DNA from: an uncultured bacterium
GTDB taxonomy: Bacteria; Planctomycetota; Phycisphaerae; Phycisphaerales; SM1A02
Reading direction: 5' to 3'
Assembly (NCBI GenBank): GCA_903861235.1
Contig: CAIOTP010000013.1
Span: forward strand, 1-11,609
Length of the DNA: 11,609 nucleotides
The notes under the pieces are model-generated. The model did no database searches. It was not told the origin of the DNA and saw only the letters and a program-made list of their open reading frames with translations. Position numbers and translations under genes: made by a program. Of this stretch, positions 1-6,554 are shown piece by piece; position 1 is the stretch's first letter; each line of letters opens with the position of its first letter.

Positions 1-1635
1 GGCCGGAACGACCGATTCGGCCGGCATGGGATCGGTGGCGATGGCCATGATCCACGCCGCCGCCATCATCATGCCCACGTAACTGGTGCGCGGACTCCCC
101 ACGAACACCCAGGACGACACGAAGGCCATCGCTCCCATGATGAGGGCGTAGTCGTCCAGCCCCTGCATCCCCCAGGCGAAGAGCTCCATGGCCAGGCAGG
201 CCATCACGCCGCCGATCACCGTGCCCAGCAGCCGCAGCACGCCCTTTCGGCTGGAGGCGCCGATGGTCGACTGCAGCACGAACACGGAGCCCAGCGCCGC
301 GGGGCTGGCCACCTCCGGCAGCAGGAACGCGCACATCACCAGCGCCACGCCCACGCCCGAGACCGCCGCCGCCGCGCTCATGGCGGCGTCCATGTTGAAC
401 TCGCTCAGGGCCGTCCACAGCGTGGTGTTGCGCGCAATCGGCGCCGCGGGATCGAATCCCAGCGGCAGCGCCAGCCCCGCCTGTCCGAAGCGTCGGGGCA
501 GGGGCGCCGCCGTCAAGGGCACACGAAGCGAAGTGCCGCATCGGCGGGCGAAGGCGAAGAGGGCCAGCATGCGCTCGTCACCCGTCTCGCCCTGCGCCCG
601 GATTCCCGTCTCCCCCAGATCCATCAGGGACTCGGCCTGCGCGATCAACGCCTCCACCGCAGGCACGCGGTCGCCCGGCCGGCCCCACAGGCGTTCGAAG
701 GCCAGGCCGCGCGAGGCGTCGAAGAAGGCGGCCAGTCGATCCGCCACTTCCGCGGTGACCTGGCGGGCCTCCGGGCTGGCCTCGCCCAGACGCGCCAGTC
801 CCGCCAGCTGAACGCTCGTGGAGTCGCTCATGGCGGCCAGTCGGGTGAGCGGCACCAGTTCGGGGAACATGGCGTCGTCCTGCGCGTAGGTGGCGATCGC
901 CTGCGTGAGCACGGAAACATGCGCCACCACCGCGGGACTGGTGGAATCGATCCGCACGTCCAGGGCGGCACCAGACTCGCGACACCGACGCGCCACGTCA
1001 CGCAGCCGGTCCGACGATTCCGCCAGCAGACCGTCCACCGCCTGACGGGCCCTTTGCACCTCGCTGCCCGGAAACACCGTCAGGGCGGCGGCATAGGCCA
1101 GCATCACGCCGCTGCACACGCCGAGCGAGCTCAACAGTGCCGCGCGTTCGAAGTCGGCCGGGTCCGACAGAGGCCGTCCAAACAGCGGCCCCATCGTCCA
1201 CATGGCCACGCGAAGTCCCGAGGCACCCACCGGAAGCACGCGGGTCAGGTACAGCACGAACCCCACGGCCAGCAGCATGGCGGGAAACAGCACCATGGGC
1301 TGCTGCGGAAACGCCACCACCAGACCGATGGACAGGGCGGCACACAGGCCGCTCATGGCCAGCCGGCGCAGCAGCAGTCCGGGCGTGTGCAGCGTGCCGG
1401 GCACGCTCTCCGTCATGGCCGTCACGGGGCAGATGACGAAGTTCGGGTCGCCCACCATCGCGGCCAGCAGGAGTCCGCCCACCATGGCTGCCGTGGCTCG
1501 AAGCGAAGCCTGCAGTCGACCGCTCGTGGGGGCGAGTTCCGCCACGAACACCTGCCACCAGGAACTTCGATGCAGGATCCGCTCGGCGCCGGGAGCGATC
1601 AGCGTGGGTCGTGTTTCCGGCACGGGGTAGATCAT
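1..1635 (-). CDS. FUSC-family inner-membrane protein (partial, C-terminus beyond window edge)
   Basis: The minus-strand frame stays open for 545 codons from ATG 1635-1633 to the left edge, so the C-terminus is missing. The start follows a strong GGAGGTT with a 5-nt gap. Hydrophobic segments cluster at about residues 43-62, 92-130 and 166-187. A soluble, charged central region follows (about 190-410), then a second membrane block (about 416-438, 445-459, 466-488, 493-512, 519-533). This two-block layout and the R-x-x-G-T-x-x-G motif at residues 468-475 are typical of FUSC/aromatic-acid-exporter-type proteins. Known members are linked to export of fusaric or p-hydroxybenzoic acid in the inner membrane, often with a membrane-fusion partner; no such partner is visible here. 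The substrate cannot be told. The gene is divergent from the kinase at 1703 and unrelated to the pilus operon. Family assignment is fairly sure, function is inference. Confidence 0.8.
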   Translation of the reverse strand, partial: MIYPVPETRPTLIAPGAERILHRSSWWQVFVAELAPTSGRLQASLRATAAMVGGLLLAAMVGDPNFVICPVTAMTESVPGTLHTPGLLLRRLAMSGLCAALSIGLVVAFPQQPMVLFPAMLLAVGFVLYLTRVLPVGASGLRVAMWTMGPLFGRPLSDPADFERAALLSSLGVCSGVMLAYAAALTVFPGSEVQRARQAVDGLLAESSDRLRDVARRCRESGAALDVRIDSTSPAVVAHVSVLTQAIATYAQDDAMFPELVPLTRLAAMSDSTSVQLAGLARLGEASPEARQVTAEVADRLAAFFDASRGLAFERLWGRPGDRVPAVEALIAQAESLMDLGETGIRAQGETGDERMLALFAFARRCGTSLRVPLTAAPLPRRFGQAGLALPLGFDPAAPIARNTTLWTALSEFNMDAAMSAAAAVSGVGVALVMCAFLLPEVASPAALGSVFVLQSTIGASSRKGVLRLLGTVIGGVMACLAMELFAWGMQGLDDYALIMGAMAFVSSWVFVGSPRTSYVGMMMAAAWIMAIATDPMPAESVVPA

Positions 1636-1640
1636 CGCAC

Positions 1641-1647
1641 AACCTCC
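1641..1647 (-). promoter_or_regulatory. Shine-Dalgarno site of the FUSC-family gene
   Basis: The minus strand reads GGAGGTT, then 5 nt, then ATG at 1635. This near-perfect anti-16S match fixes the start of the FUSC-family gene. It lies in the 67-bp divergent gap shared with the kinase. The rest of that gap (1648-1702) shows no convincing -35/-10 pair for either strand. The only AT-rich patch is GATAAATTT at about 1683-1691, close to the kinase start. Confidence 0.7.
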
Positions 1648-1702
1648 GGCCGGACATCCGCCCACGAAACCGGCGGCCCTTCGATAAATTTGGCCGGCGG
1701 TG

Positions 1703-4117
1703 ATGGACCCTCGACCACCATCCTCGAACCGGGACACCGGGCCAGGCGCCCGGCCTGACGGCATCACCCCCTCGCAGGCGCCCACGGACGCCTCGCCGAG
1801 CGATCCAGGCACCGTGTCGATCGGCCCCGGGGATCCCTCCACCCGGCCGCTGCCTCGTGCGGAGATCCGCAAGTCCACCCTCGAGCCCGTGTCCGAGGCG
1901 GAACTGGAATTCGGGTCGCGCTACCGAAGAGTCAGCAAGTCGCGTTCCGGTGGCATGGGAAGCGTGGTCGAGGCGCTCGACACGCTGCTCGATCGTCGTG
2001 TGGCCGTGAAGTTCCTGCACACGGGGCGCGGCGCGGAGACCCGTGCGCCCGCCATCCGAGAGGCCCGCATCGTGGCCGGTCTGCGGCATCGATCGATCTG
2101 CCGCGTGCTCGAGGTGGTGCTCGAGCCGCCGGCGGGCGTGCGCCCCGAGGCGTTCCGGCCGTTCATCGTGATGGACTGGGTGGACGGCGAGCCGCTGAGC
2201 CAGGCATGGCGATCGCTGCCTTTCGAGCGGCGCATGCACATGTTCATCCAGCTCACGGAAGCCGTGGCCGCCATGCACGCGGCCGGCCTGGTGCACCGCG
2301 ACCTGAAGCCCTCGAACATCCTCTGCGACCGCGACGGCGTTCCCGTGCTCGTGGACTTCGGCCTCTCGGCCCATGCCGGTGACGACGGCAGCCTGGGAGG
2401 CACGCCGGGCTGGAGTGCGCCCGAGCAGTTCGAGCCGGGCGGCGAGGTGGGACCTTCCTCGGACGTGTTCGCGCTGGGCGTGCTCTTCTTCAACATGCTC
2501 ACCGGGGCGCTGCCGTTCGAGGGCTCCTCCACGGCCGATGTGCTGCGCCGCTCGCGCGAAGGCGACGCGCCGCTGCCGGAGGCGCTCCAGCCGGGGATCG
2601 CGGCGCCGCTCCAGCGGATCGCGCTCGCCTCCATCGATCCGGATCCCGCCCAGCGCTACCACGATGCACTGGCCATGCTGGCCGACCTGCGTCGATTCCG
2701 CTCGGGTGAGACCGTGCTGGCGCGTCCACGACGGCTCTTCACGCGCTTCTCCGAGGAGATCGAGCGGCACCTGGGCGACACCGACCGTTGGCAGAAGCAG
2801 GGGCTGGCCATCGAGCCGGAGTTGCGCCCCATCCGCGAGGGTCTGCGATCCCTGCAGCGGCCGGAAACCCCGTGGATCCTGGACAGCCGGCGGCTCTCGT
2901 TCTCGCAGGTGACCATGTACCTGGGGGGGTGGCTGCTGGTGCTCGCCATGACGGTGGGCATCTGGAACACCTCCGATCTGCTTCGGGCGTCCGGCGGCCG
3001 GCTGGACTGGACGCTGCCGGTGGCCCTGGCCGCACTGGTCACGGTGGTGGGCCTGGTCCTGCTGCGACTGGGTGAGCAACGGACGGCCCTGGGCTTCCTG
3101 TTCACCTCCTCGTTGGTCGTCCCCGTCGCGGCATGGCAGGCCATGCGAGCCACCGGAGTGCTGGCGGACGACAGCCGCATGCTGGTCAGCTTCGGGTCGA
3201 TCGGTCTCTCCAACGCCCAGCAGAAGGTGATCGCGGGCCTGGGCCTGCTGCTGGCCCTTCTGTATCGGTGGTGGATGCCCTCGCGGGCGTTCACGCTGGT
3301 CGGGGTGATCGCGGCCTCATGGCTCTGGATGACCGTGGGCGTGCGTCAGCTCGACGGCCTGCCGCCCGGCCGCGAGACCATGGGCGAGCTGCTCCGCTGG
3401 ATGCTCTGCCCCTGCACGGGGCTGATGGTGGGCGGGCTGCTGCTGGACCGCCGGACCAGTCGACCATCCGCCGACCTGGTGTCCGTGGCCCCGCCGCGGG
3501 ATGGCAGTCCCGCGTTGGCCGTGGCTCTGGTGCTCACCGTGTTCGTGCTGGCGGGCATGTCCTATGTGGTGCCGGAATGGCTCTGGTGCCTGCCGCTGGA
3601 TCGTGACGCGGCAGGTCGGATCACCGCCGAGCCCACCGTCACCCAGCGGGCGGGGGGGTTCCTGGGCTCGGGCATGCTGCTGCTCTGCCTGTCGTTGGGG
3701 CTCGAAGTGCACTCCACCTCGCTGCGTGACCGCTGTGCGCGATCGCTCCGCTGGCTGATTCCCTCGTTCATCCTCCTGCCGATCGCGTGGCTGGAGTTCG
3801 AGACGGCGCCTCCAGGCTGGGGCTTCTGGATGGCCATGCTCGGGGCTGCCGCCGTCACCCTGATCCTTTCGAGCGCCGTGCTGCAGTGGCGACCCTTCCT
3901 GCTGTCGGGGCTGCTGGCCTTCATCGACATCTTCGTGCGATGCTTCGTGCGGATCGAGCAGCTGCCCGGGGAAGGCCGCGGCGCCAAGCTGGCCTTGACC
4001 GTCGGCGTGGCGGTGCTGGGGGTGCTGGTCATGCTGGCAGCCAGCTATCCGGAGCGGACCATGCGGGCGTTGATCCAACTCCGCCGCCGCATGCGGGACC
4101 TGTCGGCCATCGATTGA
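1703..4117 (+). CDS. Membrane-anchored Ser/Thr protein kinase with multi-helix C-terminal domain
   Basis: Protein of 804 residues from ATG 1703; an in-frame GTG sits directly before it at 1700, and neither has a strong Shine-Dalgarno. Residues 1-65 are Pro/Ser/Asp-rich and probably disordered. A Hanks-type kinase domain spans about 70-335: glycine loop SRSGGMGSVV (80-89), VAVK with Lys103, Glu120 of helix C, HRDLKPSN catalytic loop (Asp200, Lys202, Asn205), DFG (218-220) and APE (239-241). All main catalytic residues are present, so activity is expected, but the first glycine of the loop is Arg81. After a linker (about 336-400) come roughly 12 hydrophobic segments between 401 and 782, with a short basic tail. 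I do not recognise the membrane domain. A kinase in front of a large membrane module suggests membrane-tethered signalling; the signal and the substrates are unknown. It converges on the pilin gene but lies on the opposite strand. Confidence 0.93.
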   Translation: MDPRPPSSNRDTGPGARPDGITPSQAPTDASPSDPGTVSIGPGDPSTRPLPRAEIRKSTLEPVSEAELEFGSRYRRVSKSRSGGMGSVVEALDTLLDRRVAVKFLHTGRGAETRAPAIREARIVAGLRHRSICRVLEVVLEPPAGVRPEAFRPFIVMDWVDGEPLSQAWRSLPFERRMHMFIQLTEAVAAMHAAGLVHRDLKPSNILCDRDGVPVLVDFGLSAHAGDDGSLGGTPGWSAPEQFEPGGEVGPSSDVFALGVLFFNMLTGALPFEGSSTADVLRRSREGDAPLPEALQPGIAAPLQRIALASIDPDPAQRYHDALAMLADLRRFRSGETVLARPRRLFTRFSEEIERHLGDTDRWQKQGLAIEPELRPIREGLRSLQRPETPWILDSRRLSFSQVTMYLGGWLLVLAMTVGIWNTSDLLRASGGRLDWTLPVALAALVTVVGLVLLRLGEQRTALGFLFTSSLVVPVAAWQAMRATGVLADDSRMLVSFGSIGLSNAQQKVIAGLGLLLALLYRWWMPSRAFTLVGVIAASWLWMTVGVRQLDGLPPGRETMGELLRWMLCPCTGLMVGGLLLDRRTSRPSADLVSVAPPRDGSPALAVALVLTVFVLAGMSYVVPEWLWCLPLDRDAAGRITAEPTVTQRAGGFLGSGMLLLCLSLGLEVHSTSLRDRCARSLRWLIPSFILLPIAWLEFETAPPGWGFWMAMLGAAAVTLILSSAVLQWRPFLLSGLLAFIDIFVRCFVRIEQLPGEGRGAKLALTVGVAVLGVLVMLAASYPERTMRALIQLRRRMRDLSAID

Positions 4118-4120
4118 GCC

Positions 4121-4136
4121 TTTCCCCGTGGGGAAA
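4121..4136. other. Short perfect inverted repeat after the kinase stop
   Basis: TTTCCCC-GT-GGGGAAA begins 4 nt after the kinase stop codon. The 7-bp arms enclose 2 nt, so the real hairpin would have about 6 bp and a 4-nt loop. No T run follows on the plus strand, so it is at best a weak terminator or RNA 3'-end stabiliser for the kinase mRNA. The A run on its right side supplies the T tract of the minus-strand terminator next to it. Confidence 0.4.
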
Positions 4137-4168
4137 AAGAGAACGGCCCCGCCAGAGGCGAGGCCGTT
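4134..4168 (-). terminator. Rho-independent terminator of the pilin/Tad transcript
   Basis: On the minus strand, arms AACGGCCTCGCC and GGCGGGGCCGTT pair over 12 positions with one mismatch around a 3-nt loop (4142-4168). They are followed by CTCTTTTTCCC, giving a T5 run at 4138-4134. The structure starts 32 nt beyond the flp stop codon, the expected place to end the pilin transcript. On the plus strand the same hairpin lacks a T run, so any effect on kinase read-through would be weaker. Confidence 0.8.
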
Positions 4169-4200
4169 CGTGAGCATTTCGGCTCAGATCGCTGAGGCGA

Positions 4201-4380
4201 TCACTCGTCGGTGGCCGAGTCGAGCGAAGCGGCCAGGTCGGTCGCCTTGCTCTGAATCTTGTCCTTCACCAGGGTCAGGGTGGTGACGGAACCGGCGGCG
4301 GTCAGGGTGGTGACCACGCCGAACTCGGTGGTCTCGGCGCCGCGCTCATCAGCGATGAAGTTCATGATCCAGTTCTTCAT
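4201..4380 (-). CDS. flp: Flp-family type IVb prepilin
   Basis: A 59-residue prepilin, the expected size for Flp pilins. It has a short leader MKNWIMNFIADERG, then the processing motif G14-AETT-E19-F20 (GxxxxEF, usually GxxxxEY), a hydrophobic helix at about 20-38 and a polar, acid-ended tail. Cleavage after Gly14 by a TadV/CpaA-type peptidase would leave a 45-residue subunit that polymerises into the Tad pilus. The start at 4380 is set by AAAGGA 8 nt upstream and by the leader's normal length; the frame extends upstream to another ATG at 4497 but that part is not pilin-like. It is the last gene after tadD, separated by 183 bp, with its own terminator, so it may also be transcribed separately at a high level. 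The helix is unusually Thr-rich because VTTLT occurs twice. Confidence 0.92.
   Translation of the reverse strand: MKNWIMNFIADERGAETTEFGVVTTLTAAGSVTTLTLVKDKIQSKATDLAASLDSATDE
4273..4314 (-). repeat. 15-nt direct repeat inside the pilin gene
   Basis: GTCACCACCCTGACC occurs twice without a mismatch, at 4314-4300 and 4287-4273 on the minus strand, 27 nt (9 codons) apart. Both copies are in frame and encode VTTLT, residues 23-27 and 32-36, within the hydrophobic helix of the prepilin. The 12 nt between them encode AAGS. Identity at every codon position points to duplication of DNA or to conversion, not only to protein-level selection. Confidence 0.8.
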
Positions 4381-4388
4381 ATTGTGTG

Positions 4389-4414
4389 TCCTTTGCAAAG
4401 AGAAACCTAGGTTT
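4389..4414 (-). promoter_or_regulatory. Pilin ribosome-binding site with two adjoining perfect palindromes
   Basis: AAAGGA (4394-4389) is the Shine-Dalgarno of flp, 8 nt before its ATG. Four of its bases belong to the 10-bp palindrome CTTTGCAAAG (4391-4400). Two bases further upstream lies the 12-bp palindrome AAACCTAGGTTT (4403-4414). Their centres are 13 bp apart. The 60 nt before the pilin start are 31/60 G+C, much lower than the flanking genes. As DNA these could be paired operator sites; as RNA the first could pair only weakly over the ribosome site. No clear sigma-70 or sigma-54 promoter could be picked in 4381-4563. Confidence 0.45.
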
Positions 4415-4511
4415 GGCTGCGGGTAACACACCCGGTCAGCCGGAGAACAAGTTACCTCAAGGGCCGAAAATGACCAGTAGAAACGGATCCCTACCATGGA
4501 TTTCCACGCCC

Positions 4512-4542
4512 AAGCGGCTTCGGCGAGCCAGAAACGCCGCTT
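4512..4542. other. Inverted repeat between tadD and flp
   Basis: Arms AAGCGGC (4512-4518) and GCCGCTT (4536-4542) form a 7-bp stem around a 17-nt loop, about 20 nt after the tadD stop on the minus strand. No T run follows on either side, so it is not a convincing terminator. It might protect the 3' end of a tadD-ended mRNA or slow read-through into flp. Confidence 0.3.
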
Positions 4543-4563
4543 CGGGGGGCCAATAAATGTGCT

Positions 4564-5151
4564 TCACTTGACGAATTTAGGCCGCGCCTGCTGCGCGATC
4601 GCCAGGTTCGCCTTGGCGTCCTCCAAAGAGACGACTCGAAGCCAGAGGTTCATGGCCGCTTCGTCGTCCCCTGCAAGGGCGTTGGCCAGCGCCAGGTTGG
4701 CCACGTACTCCGAATCGTCCGTGTCGGCCTGATACGCCACCTCGAAGTCCGCCTTGGCGGCGGGCAGGTCCGCCAGCAGCAGATGGCACATGCCCCGATC
4801 GTTCATGAGCACGGGGTGATTGGGGAACTTGGCCAGTCCACGGTCCAGCCACTTCACCGCCTCGCTGATGCGGCCCTCGATCACCAGCACCTCCGCGCCT
4901 TCCGAATAGGTCCCCACGAAGTCGGGGTAGTCCGCCAGCATGCGGTTCATCACGTAGCCCGCTCGGCTGGTCTCGCCCTTGGCGGCCAGCACACGGGCGG
5001 TCAGTTGCAGGGTCTCCGCCGTGGCAGGCCGAAGCGGACCGCCATCGAACCAGTCCGGATCGGGCTCGGGCGTGCTTTCGCAGGCGACGGCGCCGAACAG
5101 GGCGAGGGGAGCGAGCCAGCGAAGCCAACGAGCATGGGTGCCGTGTCGCAT
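4564..5151 (-). CDS. tadD: TadD-like TPR lipoprotein
   Basis: A 195-residue protein. It begins with a basic stretch, then a hydrophobic core (WLAPLALFGAVA) ending at Cys24 (AVAC, a loose lipobox), so it is probably a lipoprotein. The mature part is helical, with about four tetratricopeptide-like repeats at roughly 46-79, 80-113, 114-147 and 148-181; tell-tale pairs are A-x-x-x-L/L-D-x-G and the PDF/PNHP turns. TadD proteins are TPR lipoproteins needed for Tad pilus assembly, thought to help the secretin reach or assemble in the outer membrane. The start overlaps the upstream stop by one base (TGATG), with GGAGG 6 nt before the ATG, so translation is probably coupled. The lipobox is weak; the TPR and context are the stronger evidence. 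Confidence 0.82.
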   Translation of the reverse strand: MRHGTHARWLRWLAPLALFGAVACESTPEPDPDWFDGGPLRPATAETLQLTARVLAAKGETSRAGYVMNRMLADYPDFVGTYSEGAEVLVIEGRISEAVKWLDRGLAKFPNHPVLMNDRGMCHLLLADLPAAKADFEVAYQADTDDSEYVANLALANALAGDDEAAMNLWLRVVSLEDAKANLAIAQQARPKFVK

Positions 5152-5717
5152 CAGTTGCCTCCCACCACTTTGCCGTCACCGAAGGGATTCAGGGTCTGGC
5201 CTCCGGATTCCTGCATGGGCTTCTTGGCCATGCTGGCACGGATGCTCAGGGCCTCCGCCGTGGAGATGCCCGGACCACCAGCGACGCCGTCGCCCACCTC
5301 GACGCGGTCCCGGGCGATGCCCTCGTCCGCCAGCGCCTTCCGCACCGTGGCCAGGCGTGCGTTGTAGAGCGCGTTCGTGGCGGAACCTCGGGGCACGGCG
5401 ATCCGTCCGCCGGATTCCCGCATGGCCTGGGCGAGGATGTGCACGTTCCGCTGGCCGATCGAGGTCAGCTCCGAGGTGTCGGGCTTGAACTGGCTCTCGA
5501 AGATCGCCTTCTGCCGGATCACGCCCTGCCGCACCTGGTCGTCGAAGGGCTCCTTGGTGAACTGTCGGTCCGCCTGTCGCTGCACATCGTCCTCGACCCG
5601 GACGCTGTTGGGCTGGGGCTTGGGCTGCGTCATGCACGCCGCCATGGGCAGGCCCAGGCAGAGCGCGGCAGCCATGCGTGCGAGATCATGCGATGGTCGA
5701 GATCCTGAAGAGGGCAT
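5151..5717 (-). CDS. OmpA/CpaD-like lipoprotein of the Tad cluster
   Basis: A 188-residue protein with a signal sequence ending in LPMAAC (Cys28), so probably a lipoprotein; an internal Met15 could also serve, but AAGGA 8 nt before ATG 5717 supports the longer form. Residues about 80-145 follow an OmpA-C/CpaD-like pattern: F-K-P-D-T-S-E-L near 77-84, a predicted helix, I-x-V-x-x-G, then N-x-x-L-x-x-x-R-K-A-L and EGI. The last resembles the peptidoglycan-binding N-x2-LS-x2-RA-x2-V signature, but the preceding TD of OmpA is missing. CpaD proteins show a similar R-x-x-x-V-R-x-x-L pattern and are secretin-associated lipoproteins of Tad systems. The position between tadC and tadD fits a pilus accessory role at the outer membrane. 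CpaD or divergent OmpA-type anchor cannot be separated by eye, so no symbol is given. Confidence 0.75.
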   Translation of the reverse strand: MPSSGSRPSHDLARMAAALCLGLPMAACMTQPKPQPNSVRVEDDVQRQADRQFTKEPFDDQVRQGVIRQKAIFESQFKPDTSELTSIGQRNVHILAQAMRESGGRIAVPRGSATNALYNARLATVRKALADEGIARDRVEVGDGVAGGPGISTAEALSIRASMAKKPMQESGGQTLNPFGDGKVVGGN

Positions 5718-5741
5718 GTCCTTGATCCTTGGGGGCGGGGT

Positions 5742-6554
5742 TCAGTCCGGCGTGGCCCTTCGAAGGCCTTCGAGCAGCAGCATGAAGAGCGGTCCAGCGA
5801 TCACCAGGATGGTGGGAGGCAGCACCAGGCCGGCCAGCGGAAGCAGCATGCGCACCGAAGCGCGGTGGGCCCGTTCCTCGAGCGACTGGATCTCCTCGTG
5901 GCGGAGCGAGTCGGCCAGCACCTGGATCATGCGTGAAAGTTCGGTTCCGAATCGCTGGGTCTGTCCCAGCAGCGAACCCAGCGAGCGGAACTCGGCCACG
6001 CCGGTCCGCTCGGCGGCGGCGGCCAGAGACGCGGACCAGCCGACACCGAAGCCGGACTCCAGATCCACCCGGCGCATCTCGCGGGCGAGCGAATCGCTGA
6101 CTCCGCGGAGGCCCTCGGTCACGGTGGCCCACGCCGCCGGCAGGCCCATGCCGCCTTGGACCGAGATCTGGAGCAGGTCGAGCATCACGGGGAAGTCGGT
6201 CACGATCTCCAGTCGGGCCCTCTCGCGGCGGCCTCCCAGCCAGGCTCGGGGAAGCCACCAGCCGATGCCCGCGCCCAGCGCCGCCATGAGCGTGACCGCC
6301 ACGCCGCTGGCCTGAGGGTCCCAGGTGACCCAGACCGCCAGGGCCGAGAGTGCCATCGGTCCCAGCAGGGCAGCGAGCAGGAAGCCACGACGCGCCTGGG
6401 CCGACTCCAGACCGGCCAGATCCATGTCCCGCTCCAATGCGGGGAACAGGCTCGGGCTCGGGGCAGTTCCCGAGGCCTGGCGGGACGCACGCAGGCCCAG
6501 GGCCAGCGTGAGTCCGGCGGCGAACGCGGCGGCGATCAAGGTGGCGAAGTTCAT
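5742..6554 (-). CDS. tadC: TadC inner-membrane platform protein (type II secretion F domain)
   Basis: A 270-residue membrane protein. An N-terminal helix (about 3-21) and a hydrophobic block (about 57-102) precede a GspF-type domain at about 117-225 (DFPVMLDLLQISVQGGMGLPAAW, then RTGVAEFRSLGSLLGQTQRFGTELSRMIQVLADSLR, whole residues shown in parts). The C-terminal helix is at about 238-260. The phrase QTQRFGTELS followed by E-x-x-x-L-E-E-R-A is typical of TadC. It pairs with TadB to form the inner-membrane platform on which CpaF acts. ATG 6554 overlaps the tadB stop by 4 nt (ATGA), which fixes the start; the frame is open far upstream, but that is antisense-like shadow of tadB/cpaF. A 24-bp gap separates it from the next gene. 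Confidence 0.92.
   Translation of the reverse strand: MNFATLIAAAFAAGLTLALGLRASRQASGTAPSPSLFPALERDMDLAGLESAQARRGFLLAALLGPMALSALAVWVTWDPQASGVAVTLMAALGAGIGWWLPRAWLGGRRERARLEIVTDFPVMLDLLQISVQGGMGLPAAWATVTEGLRGVSDSLAREMRRVDLESGFGVGWSASLAAAAERTGVAEFRSLGSLLGQTQRFGTELSRMIQVLADSLRHEEIQSLEERAHRASVRMLLPLAGLVLPPTILVIAGPLFMLLLEGLRRATPD

Noticed and set aside
919..1758. 279-codon plus-strand open frame opposite the FUSC gene
   Set aside because: Gln/His/Gly-rich shadow composition. It runs into the kinase start and has no domain.
998..3079. Long minus-strand open frame (693 codons) antisense to the kinase and out of frame with the FUSC gene
   Set aside because: Composition is Arg/Gly/His/Pro-rich shadow of GC-rich codons, with no domain. 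It overlaps two well supported genes.
4381..4497. 39-codon upstream extension of the pilin frame to ATG 4497
   Set aside because: A Flp leader is short and the AAAGGA site is correctly placed for ATG 4380. The extension has cysteines and no pilin likeness.
4381..4563. Possible sigma-54 or sigma-70 promoter before flp (TTGAGG at 4460-4455 and GG/GC-type pairs)
   Set aside because: No -10 at proper spacing from TTGAGG and no GG-N10-GC element could be found.
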